From NCBI GenBank assembly GCA_948474755.1, contig CAOLHI010001485.1, positions 1 through 64,000 on the forward strand: a DNA stretch of 64,000 nt. The letters are read 5' to 3'. Position 1 is the stretch's first letter; the number at the start of each line of letters is the position of its first letter. Below, piece after piece: positions 46,101-50,606 of this stretch. Below the pieces are notes generated by a model. It saw nothing but the letters and a program-made list of their open reading frames with translations. It ran no database searches and was not told where the DNA came from. Both the position numbers and the translations under genes were made by a program. The stretch is from Ctenosaura bakeri. Taxonomy: Eukaryota > Chordata > Lepidosauria > Squamata > Iguanidae.

Positions 46101-46271
46101 GCAAACAAAGAACCAAATACACCAACAGCAGAGCAGTGGACGTTCCTGCTTTCAGATGAAAATTTTCAAGAGCAGACCTTAGTACCAGATGAACTTCTCT
46201 CTTGCTTAAAAGCTGTGGATGAAGATTCTACAGATGCAATCTCTTATTTTCCTCAAAGCGTGGCAAAGTGA
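6859..46271 (+). CDS. IL23R: IL23R gene, 13 coding exons (signal-peptide exon missing)
   Basis: Interleukin-23 receptor, the type I cytokine receptor chain that pairs with IL12RB1 at the cell surface and signals through JAK2 and STAT3. Coding exons: 6859-7149, 8341-8464, 11398-11561, 13938-14083, 19701-19860, 24257-24339, 25345-25561, 27162-27356, 28448-28531, 35283-35351, 38957-39062, 41105-41195, 45651-46271. Every junction has AG/GT ends and compatible phase, giving about 783 codons without an internal stop. Identity rests on human-like stretches: NISINC and ETLICG in the Ig domain, NMTCIW, YKETTNETW, the box 1 segment ending FEDYP, and the tail motifs NGYKPQ, EQTLVPDELLSCL and YFPQ. Human IL23R is 629 residues. 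The extra length is mainly four exons (24257-28531) encoding two FnIII domains. The first exon in the window starts in phase 1, so a start-codon exon must lie further upstream. Confidence 0.92.
8341..8464 (+). CDS. IL23R: IL23R exon: first half of cytokine-receptor domain D2
   Basis: Acceptor TTTTTAG ends at 8340, donor GTAAGA starts at 8465. Enters after one base of a codon and exits with two bases over. The peptide begins YLPDRPANLTC and contains NMTCIWDPGKDTH, the conserved C-x-W pattern of the N-terminal module of the cytokine-binding region. Human IL23R has YPPDIPDEVTC and NMTCTWNAGK at the same place. The exon size and phase match the two-exons-per-FnIII-domain plan of the gp130/IL12RB2 family. 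Confidence 0.9.
10075..10101. repeat. (GA)n microsatellite
   Basis: Run of about nine GA units followed by AAAGAGATAAAGG. Confidence 0.7.
10920..11049. repeat. Harbinger-like MITE (GGCC ends), intron copy
   Basis: 130-bp palindromic element, left end GGCCATTTCCTCACTAGAC, right end CTACTGCGGAAATGGCT, with a deleted centre. One of the family whose consensus arms are GGCCATTTCCGCACTA and the core ATGGAATCCTGGGGTTTGCAG. Target duplication not preserved. Confidence 0.7.
11398..11561 (+). CDS. IL23R: IL23R exon: second half of domain D2
   Basis: Acceptor TTTATAG ends at 11397, donor GTAATA starts at 11562. The first base completes the AGC serine codon begun in the preceding exon, giving KSLLTEENKTF, aligned with human KSLETEEEQQYL. 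The exon ends VYSDPVHIDLSDI, equivalent to human QLQIHLDDI. It carries N-glycosylation motifs NKT and NAS and forms the last strands of D2 and the D2-D3 linker. It leaves one base, which joins the next exon to make the valine of VIPAIP. Confidence 0.88.
12140..12333. repeat. 190-bp palindromic repeat family, copy 4
   Basis: Left arm GCTAGTGGCTTCTCTGTCAG, right arm CCCCACTGATTTGGAAGCCA then CACCACTG. Confidence 0.6.
12555..12738 (-). repeat. tRNA-derived SINE (squamate type)
   Basis: Reverse orientation. The tRNA-like head ends at GCTGGCTCC on the + strand; the Pol III B box region is seen as AATCAAACCCTGGTC and the A-box side as CAAACCACTACACCATG. The tail reads CTAAGGTGAACCTATCACAG and TTGTTGTTGTG, matching the BovB 3' end type. 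Confidence 0.75.
13200..13402. repeat. 190-bp palindromic repeat family, copy 5
   Basis: Left arm GTGGTAACTGGTGGCTTCTG, right arm CTACCTCACTGACACAACAT and then CAACTACCACTG. Confidence 0.6.
13467..13840. mobile_element. Tc1/mariner-like MITE, copy 1
   Basis: Flanked by TA on both sides (13465-13466, 13841-13842). The right terminus reads inward (reverse complement) CAGTCAGCCCTGCACATTTG and the left is GCTACCCCTCCATGTTCAC. It lies just upstream of the IL23R D3 exon at 13938. TA duplication and CAGTC-GCCCTCCA termini are as in Tigger-type mariners. Confidence 0.6.
13938..14083 (+). CDS. IL23R: IL23R exon: first half of domain D3
   Basis: Acceptor TTTCTTTCAG ends at 13937, donor GTGAGC starts at 14084; it ends in phase 0. 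The peptide contains IPAIPIVIQNTTVES, KTIIWWQKQT and YCEERYKETTNETWH, which parallel human KTIIYWDSQT and SCEMRYKATTNQTWN. NTT, NGT and NET are glycosylation motifs. The intron in front of it carries a Tc1/mariner-like MITE whose right TA flank is at 13841, only about 95 bp upstream of the acceptor. Confidence 0.9.
15463..15660. mobile_element. hAT-type MITE with G-rich tandem core, copy 3 (inverted)
   Basis: Inverted relative to the copies at 43451 and 50423: left end CAGTTGTGTAGGGATGGGG, right end TTGCCACTG, with C-rich units (CATGCCCCACAC, CATAGCCCTGCCCC) between. Flanks GGTGTACA and GGTGTGCC agree at 6 of 8, so it is the oldest-looking copy. Confidence 0.65.
16395..16760. repeat. Unclassified MITE, copy 2
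   Basis: Shares with 44500-44830 the start CACCTTAAAAGCCAGACAGC, GGTGATGGAGGTCTGTG-type sequence (here AGTGATGGAGGTCTGTGCTG) and the CCACCAGCAAGTGGC segment. The right side is diverged. Confidence 0.5.
17319..17500 (-). repeat. 5S rRNA-derived SINE, diverged
   Basis: GTTGACTTATGGTGGCCCCG, GTTTTCTTAGGCAAGGAATA, GGTGGTTTTGCCTATTCC, then a decayed head (CCAACCAAGTATTAAACAG). Confidence 0.65.
17990..18531 (-). pseudogene. CR1 LINE 3' end with reverse transcriptase C-terminus
   Basis: A 154-codon frame (18067-18531) reads SHLEYCVQFWAPQFKKDIDK, AQRRVTKMVKGLE, YEEQLRGLGMFSLQKRKLRG and DMIAMFKYLKG, the standard end of CR1-clade reverse transcriptases, then RAAQPWNMLPW. The + strand to its left has the CR1 3' UTR (GAATCACAGAGTTGGAAGTG, AACCCCCTGC) ending in CATAGAAT, a CR1 3' octamer. 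The 5' part is missing, as is typical of truncated LINE copies. Confidence 0.85.
19701..19860 (+). CDS. IL23R: IL23R exon: second half of domain D3 with WSXWS
   Basis: Acceptor TCTATTTCAG ends at 19700, donor GTGAGT starts at 19861; enters in phase 0 and exits with one base over. The peptide contains EYNLEANTMYEFQVRCK and FWSRWSES, followed by MYMTPEA. WSRWS is a full WSXWS motif, the hallmark of type I cytokine receptors that helps the domain fold. Human IL23R has the weaker WQPWS at this position. The boundary after TPEA is where the human gene passes to its stalk exon; here two more FnIII domains follow. Confidence 0.9.
20600..20712. repeat. Palindromic MITE with AAGTAACTTTTCC arms
   Basis: Left half GATGTTACTTTTTTTAGACT through CTGGCCAGCATG, right half GGGGATTTGTAGTCCAAAAA then AGTAACTTTTCCAAGC. 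Same family as 24892-24993. Confidence 0.5.
21357..21524. repeat. Harbinger-like MITE with TTT duplication
   Basis: 168 bp, nearly a perfect palindrome: GGCCATTTCCGCACTACAC at the left against GTGTAGTGTGGAAACGGCC at the right. TTT on both sides (21354-21356, 21525-21527). The 3-bp duplication and GG/CC termini point to the PIF/Harbinger superfamily; no transposase is present. Confidence 0.75.
22358..22490 (-). repeat. 5S rRNA-derived SINE, tail fragment
   Basis: Short TG run, CGTTGACTTATAGTAACCCC, GGTTTTCTTGGGCAAGGAAT and GTGGTTTTGCCAG; the 5S head is missing. Confidence 0.65.
22915..23100. repeat. Palindromic MITE, ATGGCAGTTAAAG variant
   Basis: Arms contain TACCTGCCATGGTTCTCTTC at the left and GGATGGAAGCATGGCAGTTA at the right, with GGAATCTGGGGATTTGCAGT in the core. 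It resembles the GGCC-ended MITEs in its core but has different outer arms. Similar copies lie near 56825-57035 and 59915-60130, with a fragment near 51180-51275. Confidence 0.55.
23150..23181. repeat. (TTAA/TTTA)n microsatellite
   Basis: TTAATTAATTAATTATTTAT followed by TTATTTATTTA. It starts a LINE- or SINE-tail-like segment (GCACCTTTTGAGCAACATTG). A similar TTTA run with GTTATATCCTGCCCTACATT occurs at 59401-59440. Confidence 0.7.
23486..23690 (+). repeat. tRNA-derived SINE, diverged
   Basis: Head GATATAGTGGCTTGAGTATT and GGACTATGAATTCAGGAGAC, then GGGTGATCTTGGGCAAG. Tail CTGTAAGTCAGAGCTGTGTT and CAACAACAAT. Confidence 0.65.
24257..24339 (+). CDS. IL23R: IL23R exon: first half of an extra FnIII domain
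   Basis: Acceptor AATGCAG ends at 24256 and donor GTGATA starts at 24340, a weak donor. 83 nt, phase 1 in and phase 0 out. The peptide starts EPSSVLDVWRHLG and resembles the start of the third FnIII domain of IL12RB2 (a TPEEEPTGMLDVW stretch in human). Human IL23R has no counterpart. With the next exon it makes a 300-nt, phase 1-1 module, so it could be gained or lost without shifting the frame. Confidence 0.8.
24693..24788. repeat. Perfect 25-bp inverted repeat with short loop
   Basis: Arms 24693-24717 and 24764-24788 (starting CACATCCCATTATAGTCAAT) are exact complements with a 46-bp loop. In transcribed RNA this would fold into a stable hairpin in the intron after exon 24257-24339. Class unknown; probably a small MITE. 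Confidence 0.7.
24892..24993. repeat. Palindromic MITE with GGAAAAGTTACTTTT arms
   Basis: Left TGGAAAAGTTACTTTTGAAC...CCAAAATCCCCT faces right AGGGGATTTTGGAG...CGACTTTTCCAAAC. Related palindromes or halves lie near 8915-8990, 10770-10850, 20600-20712, 40130-40175 and 43797-43925. Confidence 0.55.
25345..25561 (+). CDS. IL23R: IL23R exon: second half of the extra FnIII domain
   Basis: Acceptor TTTCTGTAG ends at 25344, donor GTAAGA starts at 25562. The 217-nt exon enters in phase 0 and leaves one base over. The peptide contains SRGRILGYRVYCEKEG, CKTTETTCKV and VSVTAHNSKGSSIPANITV. The last is close to IL12RB2 VSAANSKGSSLPTRI, so the domain is family-type FnIII. Inside the exon, GCG|GTGAGT at 25471 is a stronger-looking donor than the real one; its use would break the frame with the next exon. 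Confidence 0.85.
26090..26440. repeat. Unclassified MITE, copy 3
   Basis: Shares CATCAGCAAGTGAGGCTGTG, GACTGCCAAGGTAAGTTTGG and GCTAGGAGACATTGCATAGT with the other copies. Confidence 0.5.
27162..27356 (+). CDS. IL23R: IL23R exon: first part of a second extra FnIII domain
   Basis: Acceptor TTCCCTGTAG ends at 27161, donor GTAAGG starts at 27357. 195 nt, phase 1 in and 1 out. The peptide includes PSPTNLQVIHDDQKGFWVKW, EPPESYGKAVLWYIVEW and RNKTFIE. WVKWEPP and YIVEW are the B- and C-strand signatures of FnIII domains in this family (IL12RB2 has ILVTWQPP and EYVVEW). Absent from human IL23R. Confidence 0.85.
27650..27774. repeat. Harbinger-like MITE, right two-thirds
   Basis: Contains AGAGCTCTTTGGGCTCAGTA, AATAATAGCACTATAACAG and end GTGTGGAAATGGCC. 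The left terminus is lost. Lies in the intron between the two exons of the second extra FnIII domain. Confidence 0.6.
28448..28531 (+). CDS. IL23R: IL23R exon: end of the second extra FnIII domain
   Basis: Acceptor TTTTTTTACAG ends at 28447, donor GTAAGT starts at 28532. 84 nt, phase 1 in and 1 out. Peptide EDFRIKKNSNISVYAVYQ then DGTSKAYSVQ, which looks like the F and G strands of an FnIII domain (IL12RB2 has CYEIRVYALSGDQGG here). NIS is a glycosylation motif. No exon for a further FnIII domain was recognised in the 6.7-kb intron that follows, so this receptor has two membrane-proximal FnIII domains where IL12RB2 has three. Confidence 0.8.
28748..29380. mobile_element. hAT-type MITE (TIR CAGGGGTGTCAAACTC)
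   Basis: 633 bp in the intron after the last FnIII exon. The right end reads (reverse complement) CAGGGGTGTCAAACTCAAT and the left end CACGTGTGTCAAACACAAG. Flanks CTGCATGT (28740-28747) and CTGTATGT (29381-29388) match at 7 of 8 bases. Termini of this kind are known for vertebrate hAT MITEs. No coding capacity is evident. Confidence 0.75.
30047..30418 (-). repeat. tRNA-derived SINE split by a MITE
   Basis: Tail TTGTTGTTGTGTACCTTCAA through GAACCCTGG (to 30188), then the MITE 30189-30367, then CAGCACTCAAATCCCTACAC, the tRNA head. Together they make one full inverted SINE. Confidence 0.75.
30189..30367. repeat. Harbinger-like MITE inserted in a tRNA-SINE
   Basis: Splits the inverted tRNA-SINE at 30047-30418: SINE sequence stops after GAACCCTGG and resumes with TCTCC...TAGTCCAGCACTCAAA. 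Arms contain TTCAACATCCTATGGAAT and the complementary ATTCCATAGGATGTTGAA. It is younger than that SINE. Confidence 0.75.
32043..32231 (-). repeat. tRNA-derived SINE
   Basis: GTTGCGTGCCTTTAAGTTGT at the tail side, then GGTGACCCTAAGGTGAAAC, and the head ending CAAACCATTACACCACACTG. Confidence 0.75.
32630..32816 (+). repeat. tRNA-derived SINE
   Basis: Head CCAGCATGGTGTAGAAGTTT; B box in GGGTTCAGTTCCC; CTGGGTGGCCTTGGGCAC; tail GTAAGTCAGAAACAACTTAA and ACAACAACAAC. Confidence 0.75.
33047..33283 (-). repeat. tRNA-derived SINE, full-length type
   Basis: Keeps the middle section CCTTCCTCTTTAGCCTGAGA that shorter copies lack. Head on the + strand ends AAACCACTATACCACACTGG. Confidence 0.75.
34030..34475 (-). 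repeat. 5S rRNA-derived SINE, split by a tRNA-SINE
   Basis: Inverted. TGTGTGTGTGTACGTGCCCT tail, GGTTTTCTTAGGCAAGGAAT body, then the SINE at 34185-34375, then the 5S-like head read backwards (CCAAGTACTAACCAGAGCTG, GATCCTGGTTAGCTTCC). Confidence 0.75.
34185..34375 (+). repeat. tRNA-derived SINE inserted in a 5S-SINE
   Basis: Head CCAGCATGGTGTAGTGATTT, tail AAGTCAGAAATGACTTGAAG. Flanked by TTGTATTCA and TGGTATTCA, an imperfect target duplication, in the middle of the inverted 5S-SINE at 34030-34475. Confidence 0.75.
34721..34922. repeat. Harbinger-like MITE with ATG duplication
   Basis: 202 bp, GGCCATTTCCGCACTACAC to ATAGTGCGGAAATGGCC, flanked by ATG on both sides (34718-34720, 34923-34925). 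The middle has the longer variant containing AAAGAGCTCTTTGACTGAGA. Confidence 0.75.
35283..35351 (+). CDS. IL23R: IL23R exon: extracellular stalk (short)
   Basis: Acceptor CATAATTAG ends at 35282, donor GTATGA starts at 35352. 69 nt, phase 1 in and 1 out, open in the required frame. The peptide, LEKNVPDGHVDKDPRSSSA and a few more residues, is hydrophilic with no fold signature. It sits just before the membrane exon, where human IL23R also has a low-complexity stalk. Support is weaker than for the other exons because it is short and not conserved in sequence. Skipping it would keep the frame. Confidence 0.65.
35640..37200 (+). pseudogene. BovB/RTE LINE remnant
   Basis: Sense fragments of an RTE-clade reverse transcriptase: INNLRCANDTKLLAEN near 36430 (the YADD catalytic box decayed to CAND), LNIKKTQIMTT, a MYGCESGTLKKT segment and, near the end, RKRGRXHYSWIDSIKEA-like sequence with INLQDLSRAVDD-type residues. 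It has several stops and frameshifts. It lies in the IL23R intron between the stalk and membrane exons. Confidence 0.75.
38957..39062 (+). CDS. IL23R: IL23R exon: transmembrane segment
   Basis: Acceptor CTCTTTCCAG ends at 38956, donor GTACTG starts at 39063. Enters after one base of a codon, exits with two bases over. The peptide DDKDYD is followed by a hydrophobic run of about 23 residues (VGVMVGTSFGLALMS then VFILVLIA) and the basic stop-transfer KKSYRKR. This is the single membrane span expected for a type I receptor; human IL23R has GDIGLLLGMIVF here. Read-through past 39062 would end at a stop near 39100 and give a membrane form without signalling tail. Confidence 0.88.
39441..39670 (+). 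repeat. Second tRNA-derived SINE type
   Basis: Distinct from the BovB-tailed SINEs. A-box side GTGGCTCAGTGGTTAAATGC, B-box side TGAGTTTGATCC, body GACTCAGCCTTCCATCCTTC and GTAAACCACTTAGGGAGTGC, tail of CTGCTATTGCTATAG units. Confidence 0.7.
40765..40950. repeat. 190-bp palindromic repeat family, copy 6
   Basis: Left arm TTTAGTGGCTTCTCTGTCAT, right arm GCTTCACTGACATACAGGCC. Lies about 150 bp upstream of the IL23R box 1 exon. Confidence 0.55.
41105..41195 (+). CDS. IL23R: IL23R exon: juxtamembrane box 1 region
   Basis: Acceptor CTTCCTTAAG ends at 41104; its first base completes the arginine codon. The peptide VTTVLSSVTPKCLFEDYP then KLQNSSVIKSLQ matches human LLLIPKWLYEDIPNMKNSNVV. The proline-containing core TPKCLFEDYP is the box 1 motif that binds JAK2 in this family; human Trp is replaced by Cys. 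Two donors lie in frame: CAG|GTAACT at 41196 and CAG|GTAAAC at 41208, so an isoform with four extra residues (VTLQ) is possible. The first donor matches the human exon end. Confidence 0.85.
42990..43168. repeat. 190-bp palindromic repeat family, copy 7
   Basis: Left arm CAACTGGTAGCTGTCAGATC, right arm ATGAAAGCCGGTGCCTACC. The core ACTCTAAACTTTAAACAATC has its counterpart GGAATAAAACTTGAAGCAG. Confidence 0.5.
43451..43744. mobile_element. hAT-type MITE with G-rich tandem core, copy 1
   Basis: Left end CAGTGGCGTAGCTTGGC, right end CCCTACACTACTG. Exact 8-bp target duplication CCCAGGAC at 43443-43450 and 43745-43752. The middle holds decayed tandem units of about 20-24 bp of the form GGGGCTACGGCACATGGG. 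Open frames across it on the - strand are a product of the repeats. Confidence 0.8.
44331..44426 (-). repeat. tRNA-derived SINE, 3' fragment
   Basis: GTTGTTATTGCATGCCTTCA and GGTGAACCTATCATGG match the tail half of the other copies; the head is missing. Confidence 0.6.
44500..44830. repeat. Unclassified MITE with CCACCTTAACAGCCAGC arms, copy 1
   Basis: Inverted segments ACCTTAACAGCCAGCAGCTG (from about 44501) and AACCGCTGGCTGTTAAGGTG (ending about 44752), then GGCCAGGAGACATTACTTAG and AGCTAAGTAGCTGATAC. The latter is shared with fragments near 26375-26440 and 54085-54160. Open frames inside show no protein features. Confidence 0.5.
45113..45305. repeat. Harbinger-like MITE, first of a tandem pair
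   Basis: 193 bp; left flank TTA (45110-45112), right flank GTA. Same long variant as 34721-34922. It lies 68 bp upstream of a second copy, both in the last IL23R intron. Confidence 0.72.
45374..45557. repeat. Harbinger-like MITE, second of a tandem pair
   Basis: 184 bp; TCA duplication at 45371-45373 and 45558-45560. It ends 93 bp before the last coding exon of IL23R, so it borders the branch-point region of that acceptor. Confidence 0.75.
45651..46271 (+). CDS. IL23R: IL23R last coding exon: cytoplasmic tail and stop
   Basis: Acceptor TTGTTTTTCAG ends at 45650; 206 codons then TGA at 46269-46271. Tyrosines occur in SGYEDS, HKEYKAQ, NGYKPQ, KDYTSPT and SYFPQ. GYKPQ and YFPQ have the YXXQ form that recruits STAT3, and both are present in human IL23R (GYKPQISN, TYFPQN). 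Further matches are FEKISLVLNSG (human LGELSLILNQG) and EQTLVPDELLSCLKAVDED. The tail ends VAK shortly after YFPQ, about a dozen residues shorter than human. Two Harbinger-like MITEs sit back to back just upstream, the nearer ending 93 bp before the exon. No AATAAA signal was seen in the first kilobase after the stop. Confidence 0.92.
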   Translation, partial: EKNGSVTHTSPELFSGYEDSVITEVEEVLVHKEYKAQDDRKENKEVSLQKAAVAEENVFVSSSDVIETNGYKPQVSNKALLGNTCISTNEIHSQNPDATSDSPTLPMNSSIKDYTSPTATSWPDENVLLFEKISLVLNSGRSGQSNVFSPANKEPNTPTAEQWTFLLSDENFQEQTLVPDELLSCLKAVDEDSTDAISYFPQSVAK

Positions 46272-47125
46272 TTGTGTGAGCTGCAAGAAAGAAGGATACG
46301 AGTACACTTGAAACAGTGGTATATAACACTGTTTATCAGTTTCAGGGAGAATAACTCAGAGTTGCCTCAACAAACTGGATTTGTTGTCTTCAGTGAAATC
46401 AAACAGAAGGCTGCTTTGGCAATGACAGGTGAAAAGCTCTCAGGCCAATTTGCTCTGTTGTTGTGAGCAATTTATATACTGAACTGTAAGTCTGGAGAAA
46501 GACAGAAAGTCATCTTCTGTTTTAAAAGGTAAAGAACTGAACACCTCATAGATGAGGGCTGACTCCCTTTCACTCTCTAAGTCAGAGCGCAAGATGTAGA
46601 AGAGCTGACTTGTTTGGCAGTGGAAGTATTTGTTCTTCGAGACTCGAAGTGGGGCAGCATCATCCCCCATCCCACTGCTTGCCTTTGACACTGCAGCAGT
46701 TTCTCCGCCATCGCCTTGTTGCTGATTCCCCAACATTTCCCATCTGAAGCCCTCTCCTCATTCCATCCAATTTTAGGGTCTTCTTATCACAGATCCACCT
46801 ATATAAACAGCAGCATTTCTAATCCGGAAAACTGGTGTGTTGCAGAAAGCAAGTAACACTCTATAACCCAAGTAAATGAACCAGAGTAATGGAATTGAGC
46901 TAAAGGCTCAAATATTTTTGGCTCACTGTCAGGTAGATGGGTGGAGAAATCATTACCTATTATGATAATCAGTCAGACAGGCATAATTCCCCATTACCAC
47001 CATATTCTGCCTTTAGCAGTATCAGTCTCCAATATTTCTCTGTATGTTTATTTGTGTTTACAGCTTACCTATCCTTTGATCCATTAGGTTGCTGTTATGA
47101 GTCAGCTCCTCCCTATCTGTAAATA

Positions 47126-47610
47126 CAATCAGCCCTCCACATTTGCTGGGGTTAGTGGTGCAGGACACCAGAAAAGTTCAAAAACCACAAATATCAAAAT
47201 ATGGGCAGCAGGAGAAGGAAGCCAAAGCATGGTGGGCAGGACAGGTACCCTGGATCCAAACCAAGGCAGGGAAAGGAAGGGGGAAAGGGATGGGGTTGGC
47301 CTGGTGATCCTATACTTCTTTTCTCTTGCTCATCTCCTTTGTTGGGTGTGGGAGGGCATCTGGAGAGAGTTCGCAGTGCTGAGAAATCAGGATGTGAGCT
47401 GTCATTTGCTGGCCAGGCAGTGGCTGATGGAGGAGGAGGAGAAAGCCCAGAGGTGAGTTTCTAAAGGGCTGCACAGCCTGATTGGAGCCACCAAGAGAGA
47501 ATGTTCCCCTGGAAAAGAAATGCTTCAGGTGGAGCAGCAGGGGCTGGAAAAACTCACAAATAATCAAATTTTTGAATTCACATAAATTCGTAAATGTGAA
47601 AGACTAACTG
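47126..47610. mobile_element. Tc1/mariner-like MITE, copy 2
   Basis: Left end CAATCAGCCCTCCACATTTG, right end (reverse complement) CAGTTAGTCTTTCACATTTA, TA on both sides (47124-47125, 47611-47612). Same family as 13467-13840: both share the GGGGTTAG-GGTGCAGGA-type segment after the left end. Lies in the 3' flank of IL23R and may fall in its 3' UTR. Confidence 0.6.
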
Positions 47611-47723
47611 TATTTGCTTTCTATAGAAACTGAAAAGCTACAAGTTCTGACACTGTCAACCTGTCACATGAATACTTCTCAGATCAATGACTTGCATCAC
47701 ATGGATCCCAGTATTACCTAGAC

Positions 47724-48479
47724 CAATTATTATTAACCTTTTCTTTACCAGGCACTCTCCTTTAAATATCTTTTGTTGGTGGACCCCAAAGACTTAACTC
47801 AAGATTAAGTCTTAACTCAAGATTAAGTCTTCATATTGGGAAAGAAGGGAAAAATAGGTACATGCACACCTCCCTGAGAGGCACTGGAGGAGGAGAGAAG
47901 ACTTTTCTCCTTTTACCTAGTTTAAGGCTGGAGTGGATTGAAAAGCAACATGTAGGCCCAGCCAGCCAGCCAGCCAGATGGAGATGGGCAAAGAGGGAGG
48001 GAAGGAAAAGAAAAGGCAAAAGGAGGGAAGTGGTTGAAGCAACTCTTCTATAAAAAATCCCAAGTGCACCTCCCTCCTTTGTCCATCTCAGTCTCCTCTT
48101 CACCTGGTGAAGAAGGCAAAAAGGGTGGGGAGAGTATTTGTGCATTGTTGATTGTATACTGGACTGCTCTTCATTGGAAAGGAGAGGAAGGAAAGAGAGA
48201 GAAGAAGGGCAAATACTGACTGACTGGTCAGCAGGCTGGCTGCTTGTCAGCATTGCTGTCACTCAGCTGCTGTGAGCCCACCTCCTCCTGCAGCAGAGCA
48301 GCCATGTGATAAACAATGCTCAGGCCCAGCCAGCAGGACTGCCTGCCTGCTTCTTTTTGTCTTTGTTTTTGTTGTATCATTATTCTGTTGTGGGGAGCAA
48401 CATTTGAGCCCTTCATGGACCCCCTGTGAGGGCACCACAGACCCCTGGGCATCTCCAGGCTCCAGGTTAAGAATCACTG
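47724..48479. mobile_element. hAT-type element with internal microsatellites
   Basis: 756 bp between IL23R and the CpG island. Right end (reverse complement) CAGTGATTCTTAACCTGGA; left end CAATTATTATTAACCTTTT. Flanks ACCTAGAC (47716-47723) and ACATAGAC (48480-48487) match at 7 of 8. The interior has a (CCAG)n-type run near 47957 and purine-rich tracts that leave open frames with no recognised product. Confidence 0.65.
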
Positions 48480-48554
48480 ACATAGACCATACAAAGGAGT
48501 GAAGTTGCATGGCTGCTTTCCTGCATACCATAATACAGTGGGAGCCAGCAATAT

Positions 48555-49830
48555 CAAAACAAATTTGTATTGTACACATCTATGATGGAACCACACTTGA
48601 AATATCAGAAGGAGTTCTGTTCGCCAGGCCTCAGAAACTATACTATAGAATTGGAACAGGTTAAGAAGGGAGTAATTGATGTAATTAGACTACTGGAATA
48701 CATTCGCTGGGGTAGAATTATTATTACTTGTTGGCCATTTCCTCATGGGGCAAGGGAATTGCCCTGTGCCTGTACTTACCGGACTTCTTGGCTCCACACT
48801 TGGGTCCAGGCTGATCCGGAGCAGTCCATGGCCGCCACTCTGCACTGCTCTAGGGATGAAAATGGCAGCTTCCAGTTGGTCGAGACTCTCCACCAACCGC
48901 TGAAACTCGCCAGCCTAAAGCCCACCCCCGGCAGATCACAGGCTCGCACTGGTGCGAGCCTGCAAATCTGCACCGGAGCGCGGGCACGGAGTGGCACGCT
49001 CTGTGCTTTTGAAAGACCTGTTTCAAGTGGTCTTTCAAAAGCACACTGGACGACCACTTCGGGTCGTTCCGGAGTGGGCTGAGATGAGAACTACACTAAG
49101 TAGGTCTGACCCAGTCTGCTCCCAGGTGCAGATGTCCTCCCTGGAGGATGCTCTGCACCGTTTCTTTAAGCCCGTGCAGAAATGGCCATTACTATCCCTT
49201 GTCTACAGTGGGGTTGTGGCTCATTGACAGAGAATGCGTGGTCCCAGATCCTATCCCGGGTTTCCCTAAAAAGGCCTAGAAAAAAAAATCTTCCCTAAAA
49301 ATCCTTTAGAGCTGTAACTGGTTAATTCTGGCAGATACAGGTAAGATGGACCACTCATCTACTTTACTACAAAGCAACTTCCTCTGTTCTTACATAGTTT
49401 AGAGGAAAGGCAAATAAGAGGAGGCACAGTAAAGGTCTACAAAAACATGTACAGGTTGCATATAGAGCCCAGAATCATTTAATGGGGCTGAGTGAGTGAT
49501 GTGAGATTCAGGACAGAAGAGGAAGTACTTACAATGCATAGCCTAGCTGTGGAATTTGCTTCAACAGGATGTGACAGCCACCAACTCAGAGAGTATGAAA
49601 GGGAGATTAGATTAATTCATGAAGGATAAAGCAATCAGTGAAAGTCATGATGGCTATATGGTGTCTCCGAAAGTGATACACTCCTTTAAACTAGGTAAAG
49701 TTATGTTTGGGGGATTACTACTCTCAGAAATCTCCAGGCCAGCATGACTGCTCTGAGATACAGGATACTAGATTGGGTAGCCCTTTGGGTTGATCCTTCT
49801 GGGTTCTTCTTAAGTTCTAACAACAACCAT
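48555..49830 (+). pseudogene. CR1-like LINE remnant interrupted by a MITE
   Basis: The left part (48570-48720) reads MEPHLKYQKEFCSPGL and similar, a degraded version of the LEYCVQFW segment of CR1. After the MITE at 48733-49187, 49365-49830 resembles a LINE 3' end: GAGGAAGTACTTACAATGCA, GTGGAATTTGCTTCAACAGG, GTCATGATGGCTATATGG and a CCTTTGGGTTGATCCTTCTG terminus. Confidence 0.55.
48733..49187. mobile_element. Long GC-rich Harbinger-like MITE, copy 2
   Basis: 455 bp, GGCCATTTCCTCATGGGG to CCGTGCAGAAATGGCC. Shares with 3611-4073 the stretch AAACTCGCCAGCC/AAGCTCGCCAGCC and GTGCGAGCCTGCAAATC. Carries a perfect 16-bp hairpin, 49003-49018 with 49029-49044 (stem starts GTGCTTTTGAAAG). It appears to interrupt a CR1-like LINE remnant. 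Confidence 0.65.
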
Positions 49831-50422
49831 GATGCAGAAGTAATGCAGGAGCCAGACCAATGCCTGGAATAGTTGTTAACATGGTTTACTCATGGTGCCA
49901 TTAAAGAGAAGCCTATCATATGCCTAACAGCTGCTTTCTAGAAGTAGCAAAATGTGCATACTACAGCTTTAATATTTAGTGAGGGGATATACTTGGCTTG
50001 AGAAAATGTCACATCTAAAGGTTCTCAGAGATGAATGACTTCCAAGAAACTGAAAAATATCAGTGAACATAAATACACCTCTAGAATGCAAGCTGAGCCA
50101 AAATTAGTGGTTTCTGCTATCGCAGGAAGGAAGTAGTAAGAGAAAAGCCACACATATGAGGACTTAAAAAGCACAGCATGGAAAGTAATTGTCATTGTTT
50201 TGGCACTTTAAGTGCACAAACTAGGAATGCAACACATTTTTTTTATAAGCTGGAAATGTTTCTATTCTGGGAAAATTCATGGCCTTGTATTGCAAGAAGG
50301 AATGCAATTTAGGGGGTGTAAAATAGGACATGTTCATCCCTTGGACTAGATAAAAAGTCTGTATCAATATACCTGGTCTGACAATGAAACAAAAGGTGGT
50401 ACTGTGGCACTCAAAGCCTAAG

Positions 50423-50606
50423 CAGTCCTGTAGCTTGGCGTGAGCAGGGAAGGTTCGGGGAGGGGCAACGGCACATGGGAGTGGGGCGATGGCGTGCAGC
50501 GGAGGGGTGACGGCACGCGAAACAGCAGACGAGTGGCAGCGCCCGCCCAAAAGAGCTGCCCAGGGCGCACCATCCCTCTCACTCCCCCCCCACCGTCCCT
50601 ACACTG
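50423..50606. mobile_element. hAT-type MITE with G-rich tandem core, copy 2
   Basis: Same family as 43451-43744, same orientation, with fewer internal units. Flanks AGCCTAAG (50415-50422) and AACCTAAG (50607-50614) match at 7 of 8. It ends CCGTCCCTACACTG. Confidence 0.7.

Noticed and set aside
6859..46271. The receptor gene could be IL12RB2 because of its extra FnIII domains
   Set aside because: The Ig domain, D3 stretch YKETTNETW, box 1 region and tail motifs GYKPQ, EQTLVPDELLSCL and YFPQ match IL23R and not IL12RB2.
47097..48579. Cluster of open frames on both strands after IL23R
   Set aside because: They fall in two DNA-transposon remnants and simple-sequence tracts; no domain or conserved motif.
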